The notes beneath the pieces are model-generated. The model made no database searches. It saw nothing but the letters and a program-made list of their open reading frames with translations, and was not told where the DNA came from. Both the position numbers and the translations under genes were made by a program. 9,705 bases of DNA from CAYFRC01 sp050946115 (GTDB taxonomy: Bacteria; Bacillota; Clostridia; Christensenellales; Aristaeellaceae): contig JBMNUF010000042.1 of assembly GCA_050946115.1 (NCBI GenBank), forward strand, positions 1 through 9,705, read 5' to 3'. Below are positions 1 through 6,520 of this stretch, one piece after another; position 1 is the stretch's first letter; each line of letters opens with the position of its first letter.

Positions 1-44
1 GACTGAATGTTTTCCCTGTCGTCTAAGGTGAGATGTTTTGCCAT
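1..44 (-). CDS. IS30-family transposase, N-terminal fragment (runs off left edge)
   Basis: On the - strand an ATG at 44-42 opens MAKHLTLDDRENIQS, which runs off the window. This is the characteristic start of IS30-family transposases, just ahead of their DNA-binding helix-turn-helix. A textbook ribosome site (AAAGGAGGG on the - strand, about 52-60) precedes it with 7-8 bases of spacing, so the start is secure. Only about 14 codons are present, so the DDE catalytic domain cannot be seen and it is unknown whether the gene is intact. The gene points out of the window, and the repeats at 90-247 lie upstream of it. Confidence 0.75.
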   Translation of the reverse strand, partial: MAKHLTLDDRENIQ

Positions 45-89
45 GACAATACCCTCCTTTTTTATTTGGAATTTAGACGCAGGAAATCC

Positions 90-110
90 GTTTCAGACTA
101 AACGCAACTC
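90..110 (+). repeat. IS30-end repeat unit R1
   Basis: The unit GTTTCAGACTAAACGCAACTC is repeated in the same orientation at 160-180 (R2, GTATCAGACTAAGTGCAACTC) and 187-206 (R3, one transition in the core). A diverged unit in the opposite orientation lies at 222-241 (R4, AGTGGCGTTTACTTTGGAAA, about 15 of 20 positions shared with the reverse complement of R1). Units of this type resemble terminal repeats of IS30-family elements. R1 is the unit nearest the transposase and lies outside the 124-bp repeat. Confidence 0.7.
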
Positions 111-123
111 TCTCTGCCTCCTA

Positions 124-247
124 GGGGCAGAAGCTTCGAAAGACCACCGGAGGAGTCCTGTATCAGACTAAGTGCAACTCCCTTCTGTTTCAGATTAAAC
201 GCAACTGCTGGCACCCTTAGTAGTGGCGTTTACTTTGGAAATCTACA
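124..247 (+). repeat. 124-bp inverted repeat, left copy
   Basis: Read base by base, 124-247 is identical to the reverse complement of 9580-9703. Identity breaks at 123/9704 (A versus G after complementing) and at 248/9579. It contains two of the IS30-like repeat units, at 160-180 and 187-206. It also holds a diverged unit in the opposite orientation at 222-241. Confidence 0.95.
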
Positions 248-283
248 TAAGCTGCTTTTCTACCGATCATCCTCACGCGGATA

Positions 284-312
284 TTCCCTTTTCTGCTTTT
301 TTGTGGTATCAT
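284..312 (+). promoter_or_regulatory. Weak candidate promoter for the UroD-family gene
   Basis: TATCAT at 307-312 is preceded by TGG, giving an extended -10. TTCCCT at 284-289 sits 17 bases upstream but matches only three of six -35 positions. The expected leader of about 80 bases up to 399 is pyrimidine-rich, with no recognisable riboswitch. Another -35-like TTGACC at 317-322 has no well-spaced -10. Confidence 0.3.
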
Positions 313-398
313 TTGCTTGACCAACTCCGCCTGTCTGTTTCTGTATTTTACTTTTCCTTTTATAGGCTACAACTTACCTTACGGAAAGGCTGATGACA

Positions 399-1403
399 AT
401 GACGCGATACGAAAGCATGAAGGGTGCGATTGCGCACAAAGAAACGGGGTATGTGCCCTACGCGATCCCTTTGACGACCGAGGCGTATCGGGCATACGGC
501 GAACGGCTCCTGCGCGATTACCCAAACAGGCAGGCGCAGGAGGATTATAAACGCGGCATCCTGACGCCGGAGCAGGCGGTGTCCCTCTCCATCGGCAACC
601 ACCTCTTGTATATCTATGCGCCGTGGTGGGGCTGGTACAACGTATCGGAGGAATACCTGCATCGGGAGGAAACGCCGGACACGTTGCCGGACACCGTCGG
701 CTACGGAGACTACGAAAAGTTCTTTAATCTAATAAAGCACATCCGCGAAGCATACGACGTGTATCCGCTGATGACGGTATGGGGCAGCCACTGGGAAAAG
801 GTGTACGGTTGCAGGGGCATCGAGAACTTTCTGTGCGACATGGCGGCCGATCCCGAATGGGCGCAAAGCATGTTGGTTCTCATCATCCGCAAGAACATGG
901 TCATGCTTGAAAACGTGCTGCCTGCGGGAGATTTTGACGGCGTGCTTTTGGGTTCGGACTGGGGCACGCAGCGCGCGCTGATCATGTCGCCTGCCATGTG
1001 GCGAAGGATGATCAAAGCGGGAGAGCAACAGGAATACGACCTCGTGCATAAATACAACAAGGATGTGTGGATCCATTCGTGCGGCAACATCGAAGCCCTG
1101 ATGGGCGATTTGTGCGAAATGGGCATACAGGTGCTGAACCCGGTGCAGCCGGAATGCATGGATATCGCGATGCTGAAGCGGGAATACGGCGACAAGATCT
1201 GCTATTTCGGCGGCATCAGCACGCAGAACATCCTGCCGTACGGAACGCCGGAAGACGTGAAGCGGGAGACCGAGCGCGTCATCGCGCTGATGGCGAAGGG
1301 CGGCGGGTATATCACTGCGCCGTCGCAGGAAATTCAGGTGGACGTGCCGTATGAAAACCTGCGCATGCTGATCGACACTGCGCGCGCCGCCGCCGTGCGG
1401 TAG
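399..1403 (+). CDS. Uroporphyrinogen decarboxylase (UroD)-family protein, probable corrinoid/cofactor methyltransferase
   Basis: This is a 334-residue cytoplasmic protein of the UroD/MtaA-MtbA-CmuA superfamily (alpha/beta barrel). Visible marks are HSCGN at residues 226-230 (the H-x-C zinc pair of the methyltransferase branch), NPVQPECMD at 247-255, YFGGIST around 270-275 and the closing APSQEIQVDVPYEN at 307-320. The third zinc ligand (a Cys near the C-terminus in MtbA-type enzymes) is not evident at the matching APS position. Length fits the family. I chose the ATG at 399 over the in-frame one at 393 because the GGAAAGG ribosome site (383-389) is 9 bases from 399 but only 3 from 393. True haem-pathway HemE is unlikely: there are no haem genes nearby, and a corrinoid activator follows 95 bases downstream. 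That neighbour points to cobamide-dependent methyl transfer, but the substrate is unknown. Confidence 0.85.
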   Translation: MTRYESMKGAIAHKETGYVPYAIPLTTEAYRAYGERLLRDYPNRQAQEDYKRGILTPEQAVSLSIGNHLLYIYAPWWGWYNVSEEYLHREETPDTLPDTVGYGDYEKFFNLIKHIREAYDVYPLMTVWGSHWEKVYGCRGIENFLCDMAADPEWAQSMLVLIIRKNMVMLENVLPAGDFDGVLLGSDWGTQRALIMSPAMWRRMIKAGEQQEYDLVHKYNKDVWIHSCGNIEALMGDLCEMGIQVLNPVQPECMDIAMLKREYGDKICYFGGISTQNILPYGTPEDVKRETERVIALMAKGGGYITAPSQEIQVDVPYENLRMLIDTARAAAVR

Positions 1404-1434
1404 CGAAAACGGGCGCTTCTCACACGAAAAACAC

Positions 1435-1463
1435 TTGACGGAAGACCGCTTTTGTTCTACAAT
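1435..1463 (+). promoter_or_regulatory. SigA-type promoter for the corrinoid-activator operon
   Basis: TTGACG at 1435-1440 and TACAAT at 1458-1463 are separated by exactly 17 bases, and each hexamer matches consensus at five of six positions. The predicted start of transcription is near 1470, about 30 bases before the ATG at 1499. This leaves no room for a cobalamin riboswitch. It also argues against the upstream in-frame ATG at 1469. Confidence 0.75.
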
Positions 1464-1498
1464 ACATATTGTCAGGGACTCTCCGAAGGGGGATCGAT

Positions 1499-3262
1499 AT
1501 GGCTTTTTCCGTCAGGATACATATCCCGCAGGGCACCATATGCTTTGAGGCCGAAGAAAACGCGCGCCTCATGGACATTTTAACCAATGCAGGCACGCCC
1601 GTGAACGCTCCCTGCGGCGGCAGGGGTTTCTGCGGCAAATGCCGCGTCATCGTACGCGGGCATCTCTCCGAAATGACGCCCGAAGAGGCGCGGTTCTTTA
1701 CCAAGGACGAAATTCGCGCCGGATATCGCCTCGCTTGTGCGGCGAGGATTTTGGGCGAAGCGGAAATAACCATTCCGGAGGAAGCGGGCGCCGTCATCGT
1801 GACCGAATCGCACGGCGGCACGATCGCGCTCGACAGTGGATATTCCCTTTTCCCCGTCCGCGTTCCCGCGCCGAGCCTTTCCGACCAGCGCGGAGACGAC
1901 GAGCGCCTGCTGGCTGCTTTAGGTTTCGCAAACGGCATCACGCTTTCCGCCGCGCGCGCGCTTCCAAGCGCCGTCCGCGCGGAGACGACCTGGGCGCTGT
2001 TGAGGGACGGAAACGTCCTCGCCGTATCGGACGCTCCGCTGTCTGCGTTGGGCGTTGCGGTCGATATCGGCACGACGACCATAGTAGCCTATCTCCTCGA
2101 CTTATTGACGGGCGAGCGCCTCGCGACTTCTTCGCGGCTCAACCCGCAAAGGCAGTTTGGCGCGGACGTCATCAGCCGCGCAGACCATGCGCGCACATCG
2201 GAAAACAGCCTCTTTGAGGAAGCGGAGTGCGTCAGGCGCACCCTTTGCGAGATGGTGCGCGAAATGCTGCAAAAAGAAAACCTGCCTGAAGAGGCAGTCT
2301 ATGAATATGCCCTCGCGGGCAATACCATCATGATGCATCTGTTCGCGGGGATTTCCCCGGAGCACATCGCCGTGACGCCGTTCATCCCCGCATATACGGG
2401 CGGCATGACGGTCTCCGCAAAGGAGGTCGGGCTGATTCCGCAGGATGCGCGTGTTTCGCTCCTTCCGTGCGTCGCAGGCTACGTCGGCGCGGACACCGTC
2501 GCCGCGATGCTCGCGTGCGATATGGACGAAGCGGAGGGCGTATCGCTGCTGCTCGACATTGGCACGAACGGCGAAATCGCGCTTGGCGGCAGGGACGGGA
2601 TTCTCTGCTGCAGCGCTGCCGCGGGTCCGGCGTTCGAGGGCGCGCACATCCACTGCGGCACCGGCGCAATCGAAGGCGCGATCGACCACGTGCGCGTGGA
2701 CGGCGGAAAAATTTCCTATACGACCATCGCGGGCGTGGAACCCATCGGCATCTGCGGAAGCGGGCTCGTGGACGCGATCGCCCAACTCTTGGATGCGTAT
2801 GTCATCGACGAAACGGGCAGAATAGACGAGGACGAAGCGCCCGAGGAGATGCTGTGCGATTTCGAGGGCAAGTGTGCCGTGAAGATCGCGGAAAGCATCG
2901 TTCTCACCCAGAAAGACGTGCGCGAGGTGCAGCTCGCAAAGGGCGCGATCGCGGCGGGCATCGAAATCCTCATGCGGGAAATGGGCGTGACGGATATGGA
3001 CATCCGCAAGGTCTTCCTCGCGGGCGGTTTCGGCAGCTTTATTCAAAAAGAGAGTGCCTGCCGCATCGGACTGATTCCCGCGTCTCTCCTCTCCAAAATA
3101 GAGCCCGTCGGAAACGCCGCGGGGGCAGGCGCGCAGCGGCACGTTTTGAACCGCAGTGCCGCAAGCCGCATGGAGAATCTGCGCAAAAAGGCGACCTATC
3201 TGGAGCTCTCCGCAATCCGCTCCTTTCAGGAGCTCTTTGCGGAAAAAATGCTCTTTGAATAG
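1499..3262 (+). CDS. Corrinoid activation protein: [2Fe-2S] ferredoxin + ASKHA (DUF4445/RACE, RamA-like)
   Basis: This is a 587-residue ATP-dependent reductive activator that returns inactive Co(II) corrinoid protein to Co(I) for methyl transfer. The N-terminus is a plant-type [2Fe-2S] domain with C39-x5-C45-x2-C48 (PCGGRGFCGKC) and C80 (LACAAR). A linker of about 100 residues follows, then the ASKHA ATPase-like region: DIGTTT at 189-194, DIGTNGE at 353-359, ICGSGLVD at 418-425 and FLAGGFG at 506-512. All landmarks of the family are present and the length fits. Start 1499 has a GAAGGGGG ribosome site 6 bases upstream. A start at 1469 would lie at or before the predicted transcript start. It is first in a run with the CofE-like and isomerase genes (37 and 13 base gaps). 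No corrinoid-binding protein is encoded in the window, so its partner must lie elsewhere. Confidence 0.92.
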   Translation: MAFSVRIHIPQGTICFEAEENARLMDILTNAGTPVNAPCGGRGFCGKCRVIVRGHLSEMTPEEARFFTKDEIRAGYRLACAARILGEAEITIPEEAGAVIVTESHGGTIALDSGYSLFPVRVPAPSLSDQRGDDERLLAALGFANGITLSAARALPSAVRAETTWALLRDGNVLAVSDAPLSALGVAVDIGTTTIVAYLLDLLTGERLATSSRLNPQRQFGADVISRADHARTSENSLFEEAECVRRTLCEMVREMLQKENLPEEAVYEYALAGNTIMMHLFAGISPEHIAVTPFIPAYTGGMTVSAKEVGLIPQDARVSLLPCVAGYVGADTVAAMLACDMDEAEGVSLLLDIGTNGEIALGGRDGILCCSAAAGPAFEGAHIHCGTGAIEGAIDHVRVDGGKISYTTIAGVEPIGICGSGLVDAIAQLLDAYVIDETGRIDEDEAPEEMLCDFEGKCAVKIAESIVLTQKDVREVQLAKGAIAAGIEILMREMGVTDMDIRKVFLAGGFGSFIQKESACRIGLIPASLLSKIEPVGNAAGAGAQRHVLNRSAASRMENLRKKATYLELSAIRSFQELFAEKMLFE

Positions 3263-3299
3263 CGATTTTTTCTGAAATATACGAAAGGTGTTGGAAACC

Positions 3300-4496
3300 A
3301 TGGCAAGATATGTCGGAACCGTCTCCCGGGGCATCCGCGCCCCCATCATCCGCGAGGGCGATGACATCGCCGAAATCGTGGCGGATAGCGTCGTAAACGC
3401 AGCCGAGGGGGAGGGCTTTTCGCTGCACGAAAAGGACGTCGTCGCGGTCACGGAAGCGGTCGTCGCGCGCGCCCAGGGCAATTACGCGACGACGGCGCAG
3501 ATCGCGGAGGATATCTCCGCAAAATTCGGCAATCACCCCGTGGGCGTCGTGTTTCCGATCCTGAGCCGCAATCGCTTTTCCATATGCCTGAAGGGCATCG
3601 CCATGGGCGCAAAAAAAGTCGTCCTCATGCTGGCATATCCGGCGGACGAGGTCGGAAACCACCTGATTTCTTTGGAAGCGCTCGACGCGGCGAACGTCAA
3701 CCCCTATTCCGATGTTTTGGATGAGGCGACATTCATAAAGCTGTTCGGGCGCGTCGAGCATATGTTTACGGGCGTGGATTACATCGCCTTGTATCGCAGA
3801 ATCGTCGAGGAAGCCGGCTGCGAATGCGAGATCGTCTTCGCGAACGACTGCCGCGCAATTTTGCGGTATACCGGGCACGTCCTCGCCTGCGACATCCATT
3901 CCCGCGCGCGCACCAGGCGCCTATTGCAAAGCGCGGGCGCGAAGACCGTGTACGGACTCGAGGACATTCTGACTTCGCCCGTCTCCGGCAGCGGCTACAA
4001 CGAGGAATACGGCCTCTTGGGCACGAACAAGGCGTCCGAAGACCGCGTCAAGCTGTTCCCGCGCGACTGTACCGAGACCGCCGAGCGCATCGCGCAGCGC
4101 ATCTTTGAAAAATGCGGCGTGAAGCCGCATGCGATGATTTACGGCGACGGCGCGTTCAAAGACCCCGTCGGCAAGATTTGGGAGCTGGCGGACCCCGTCG
4201 TCTGCCCCGGGCACACGGACGGGCTCAAAGGCCAGCCGAACGAGCTGAAGCTGAAATACCTCGCGGACAACGACTTTGCGGATCTGTCGGGCGACGCGCT
4301 GAAAGAAGCGATCTCCGAATCCATCCGCAACAAGGATGCGAATCTCAAGGGCAGCATGGCGTCCGAGGGCACGACCCCGCGCCGAATCGTCGACCTCATC
4401 GGCTCCCTGAGCGACCTCACGAGCGGCAGCGGCGACAAGGGCACGCCGATCGTGTTGGTGCAGGGCTATTTCGACAACTTCACGACGGAATATTGA
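3300..4496 (+). CDS. CofE-like (coenzyme F420-0:L-glutamate ligase family) gamma-glutamyl ligase
   Basis: This is a 398-residue cytoplasmic protein of the F420_ligase (CofE) family, in the long form (about 400 residues) found in Firmicutes. Recognisable blocks are the N-terminal GTVSRGIRAPIIREGDD, AVTEAVVARAQGNYA, FPILSRNRFSICLKGIA, DEVGNHL, YGDGAFKDPVGKIWELADP, NELKLKYLADND and GSGDKGTPIVLVQGYFDN near the end. CofE adds gamma-linked glutamate to F420-0. Organisms of this type are not known as F420 producers and no F420 gene is present, so the acceptor is probably different. A folate-type cofactor would suit the methyl-transfer neighbours, but this is inference. The start at 3300 gives MARYVG. 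The GTG at 3288 overlaps the likely GAAAGG ribosome site (3283-3288). It is 37 bases after the activator and 13 before the isomerase, so probably co-transcribed with both. Confidence 0.85.
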   Translation: MARYVGTVSRGIRAPIIREGDDIAEIVADSVVNAAEGEGFSLHEKDVVAVTEAVVARAQGNYATTAQIAEDISAKFGNHPVGVVFPILSRNRFSICLKGIAMGAKKVVLMLAYPADEVGNHLISLEALDAANVNPYSDVLDEATFIKLFGRVEHMFTGVDYIALYRRIVEEAGCECEIVFANDCRAILRYTGHVLACDIHSRARTRRLLQSAGAKTVYGLEDILTSPVSGSGYNEEYGLLGTNKASEDRVKLFPRDCTETAERIAQRIFEKCGVKPHAMIYGDGAFKDPVGKIWELADPVVCPGHTDGLKGQPNELKLKYLADNDFADLSGDALKEAISESIRNKDANLKGSMASEGTTPRRIVDLIGSLSDLTSGSGDKGTPIVLVQGYFDNFTTEY

Positions 4497-4509
4497 CGGA
4501 GGGATTTCT

Positions 4510-5376
4510 ATGCGACTCGGCGTTTGCACGACAGATTTTCCCCGCATGGAAGCGGCATACATGATGGACAAATGCGCGTCCTTCGGCTTCCGCTCCGCGC
4601 AGGTGAGCTTCGCCTCCTTTGCGGAAACGGGCTTCATCGAAGACGGCGTATTCGAAATCCCCTATAACGTCTCCTCGCGCGCGATTACCGCGATTCGCAG
4701 CGCCCTGTCAGACAGCGGCATCTTCCCCGTTTCCGTCAACGGCACGTTCAACTGCGCGCATCCCGACCCCGTATTGCGCGGAGAGGGCATCGCGCGGTTT
4801 GAGGGCTTTACGGACGCGGTGTGCGAAATAGGCAGCACCTATATCTCCCTGTGCACGGGTACGCGCAACACGGAGTATCTTTGGCGGTCGCATCCCGAAA
4901 ACGATACGGACGAGGCGTGGGACGACATGCTGAAAACCGTCGCAAAACTCGTGCGCATCGCGAAGAAAAAAGACCTCGTGCTCGCCGTCGAGACGGAGGC
5001 CTCCAATGTCGTCAATTCGCCGGAGAAGGCGCGGCGGCTCTTGGATGAAATCGCATCTCCGAACCTCAAAATGATCCTCGACGGCGCGAACCTGTTCAAT
5101 CCCACGGAGGCGAAGCCGGAAAATGCGCGCCCGATCTTGGATCGCGCGTTTGCATGCTTCGGAAACGACATCGTGATGGCACACGGCAAGGACATCAAGG
5201 CGGGCAATGGCATCGAGTTCTGCGCGACGGGCGAGGGCATCGTCGATTTCGCCTACATGGCGCAAAAGCTCGCAGAAATCGGCTTCGACGGCGATTTCCT
5301 GCTCCACGGCATCTACGACGAGGCAAAGTTCCCCGCCGCCATATCGCACATCAGACAATTCATCCGCTTCGATTGA
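4510..5376 (+). CDS. Sugar phosphate isomerase/epimerase-like TIM barrel protein (AP-endonuclease 2 fold)
   Basis: This is a 288-residue cytoplasmic protein of the xylose-isomerase-like TIM barrel family. Candidate metal and active-site residues are E161 in VETEA (strand 5), D191 in MILDGANLFNP (strand 6), and H225/K227/D228 in MAHGKDI (strand 7). At the end of strand 8 the sequence reads FLLHGIYDE, with H266 where many relatives have a metal-binding Glu. It may therefore be a variant subfamily, or E271 may serve instead. The ribosome site GGAGGG lies 6-7 bases before the ATG, and the gene starts 13 bases after the CofE-like stop, so it closes this operon. Role: probably isomerises or epimerises a sugar or sugar-derived substrate. 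The family does not predict the substrate. Confidence 0.85.
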   Translation: MRLGVCTTDFPRMEAAYMMDKCASFGFRSAQVSFASFAETGFIEDGVFEIPYNVSSRAITAIRSALSDSGIFPVSVNGTFNCAHPDPVLRGEGIARFEGFTDAVCEIGSTYISLCTGTRNTEYLWRSHPENDTDEAWDDMLKTVAKLVRIAKKKDLVLAVETEASNVVNSPEKARRLLDEIASPNLKMILDGANLFNPTEAKPENARPILDRAFACFGNDIVMAHGKDIKAGNGIEFCATGEGIVDFAYMAQKLAEIGFDGDFLLHGIYDEAKFPAAISHIRQFIRFD

Positions 5377-5388
5377 CCAAATTCGAGC

Positions 5389-5409
5389 AGGGGAGGTTTT
5401 CCCTCCCCT
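5389..5409 (+). terminator. Perfect 8-bp hairpin just after the operon, possible terminator
   Basis: AGGGGAGG (5389-5396) pairs fully with CCTCCCCT (5402-5409) around a 5-base TTTTC loop, 12 bases after the stop at 5376. The tail is CTCTCTGTGTATT rather than a run of T. Intrinsic termination would therefore be weak, and the hairpin may instead stabilise the mRNA end. Confidence 0.4.
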
Positions 5410-5437
5410 CTCTCTGTGTATTCCTCTCCTTTCCGTT

Positions 5438-5784
5438 CGCCTTGGCGGCTCCAACGTTTACGGCACATGTACGTTTTGTCTACGTCCGTCGTCGGATGTC
5501 CAAAGAGACAACAATTCGGTTCGCACATGCCGTTGTTTGGACCTTCGGCTTTCGTCTACTGTGGCCTCTCTCACAGTTCGCCGTTACTGCGGCTACGTTG
5601 GCAGCCTGTGAGATCTTACGGGATATGCCGACGGTTTTTCCTCGTCTACCTGCCTGATTTACGCATATTGGGATTTCGCTGTCCCTCTTCTCGCCTGCAC
5701 CTCGCGATACAAACCCTGAGAACCTCTTTGAGGTTCGTAGGCAAATACGCCTTCGCGGACTTTCACTACAGACTGACAATATGC
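5438..5784 (-). ncRNA. Candidate large structured RNA (class not recognised)
   Basis: I find a dense set of perfect complementary pairs. An 8-bp stem 5663-5670/5777-5784 (GCATATTG/CAATATGC) encloses a 4-bp stem 5681-5684/5757-5760. Inside that are three hairpins: 5691-5694/5704-5707, 5720-5726/5730-5736 (7 bp, 3-base loop) and 5739-5742/5749-5752. Next, an 8-bp stem 5569-5576/5606-5613 encloses 5580-5583/5590-5593. A 7-bp stem 5498-5504/5536-5542 continues as 5509-5512/5532-5535. A further 7-bp pair, 5451-5457/5595-5601, would form a pseudoknot. The - strand is favoured because unpaired parts there are purine-rich with GAAA-like loops, as in folded RNAs. No protein family is recognised in any frame. 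The ends are approximate. Confidence 0.5.
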
Positions 5785-5832
5785 CCCATCATACGAAGGG
5801 ATTCGATCCAAATGCATAAACGGATAATTGCT

Positions 5833-6505
5833 ATGGCATATAACAATGGAGCGAGGCGAATAAAGGAAAATATCGATTCTACCCAGATACGAATCTCAAA
5901 GGCATTGTTCGATAGACCACAGGGCAAGATGTGTATGCACTTAATGAAAAACTATTGAGCCCGGGATTTTTGAAAGCCGCACTGAAGGCTTTTGTGGTAT
6001 GTAAATATATTAGATTGGCTATTTGATCTATTGCATCGCCGATCTCGCGATGCATGCGCGGGCTGAAATCGCAAGCAGGGCGACGTATAGTACCAAAGCA
6101 AAACGCGCCCCATACGTATCGATTCATGCATTTATTGTATGGTTTCTTTCGCGCCTGTCGGTCAACGAGGACTACATTCAGACAGGAGACCGAACGTTTG
6201 AGAGCGGTCGCCGCGCAACATCTGCCCTGCGGAAGATGTCCGATCGTCCGACCGCGATACCGGCGGCGAGCGATGAGGTGGCATTGGGTGGCATTGCAGA
6301 ATCTTGTGAGCAGGGGCAGTGCACTCCCCGTGATATCGGCGCGATGGGCTTTGACGATATCGACATCGCACGTCGTGGCGCGTCCCTGAGGGCGATGCCG
6401 CGCAGACCTCGCTTTTGACCCGCGGAGTCCATATTAACGCGTATCAAGCGTGCAAATACCGGGTCGGCACCAAAGAAAGGGTATTCATACCTATAACAAT
6501 GCAAG
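5833..6505 (+). pseudogene. Decayed LacI-family transcriptional regulator
   Basis: The C-terminal half is clear. GDRTFESG (6185-6208), DRPTAIPAASDEVALGG (6242-6292) and GFDDIDIA (6347-6370) are the standard effector-domain blocks of LacI/GalR proteins, in one frame ending at the stop 6416-6418. Just upstream, GFFRA (about 6141-6155) is in another frame and continues into LSVNEDYIQTGD by a frameshift, matching the usual GFxxAL..vdedlI..GD segment. Near 5886-5927 a third stretch, RISKALFDRPQGKM, resembles the LacI helix-turn-helix VSkALNDRPG. An ATG at 5833 (MAYNNGARRIKEN) could be the old start. The total of about 670 bases is too short for the roughly 1-kb gene, so the middle is probably deleted. 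It probably once regulated the isomerase gene that follows. The C-terminal identification is firm and the N-terminal part is weak. Confidence 0.65.
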
Positions 6506-6520
6506 GAGATGCATGTACGG

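Larger units (their letters stand above)
1..247 (-). mobile_element. Left edge: end region of an IS30-family element
   Basis: This stretch holds the transposase start (1-44), its ribosome site, and a non-coding lead with three 20-21 base direct repeats of the form GTTTCAGAYTAAACGCAACT at 90, 160 and 187. Part of it (124-247) recurs inverted at the right edge. The exact end of the element is uncertain. It could lie just outside the repeat at 90-110, or at 247 where identity with the right copy stops. The repeats probably are transposase-binding or terminal repeat units, by analogy with IS30-family ends (inference). Confidence 0.6.

Noticed and set aside
90..206. Short regularly recurring repeats as a CRISPR array
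   Set aside because: There are only three units, with unequal gaps of 49 and 6 bases and differences between units. No cas genes are present. They fit IS ends better.
317..550. Small + strand frame overlapping the start of the UroD-family gene
   Set aside because: It starts in the leader without a ribosome site and overlaps the true gene in another frame.
1404..1498. Cobalamin riboswitch ahead of the corrinoid activator
   Set aside because: The gap is only 95 bases, the promoter leaves a leader of about 30, and no B12-box motif is visible.
2102..3481. Long open frame (459 codons) on the - strand
   Set aside because: It lies opposite the corrinoid activator, whose motifs are all intact on the + strand. 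The - frame has no recognisable domain and is a by-product of GC-rich codon use. The same holds for the - frames at 3039-3899, 3921-4637 and 4708-5454.
5416..5958. Open + strand frame of 180 codons across the gap after the operon
   Set aside because: It has no ribosome site and no family resemblance. It runs through the nested stems of the candidate RNA and into the LacI relic, so it does not look like one protein gene. Only its tail, which resembles a LacI helix-turn-helix, was kept.
6492..6497. TATAAC as a -10 box for the second isomerase gene
   Set aside because: It lies only 5 bases before the ribosome site and has no matching -35, so transcription would start at or past the ribosome site.
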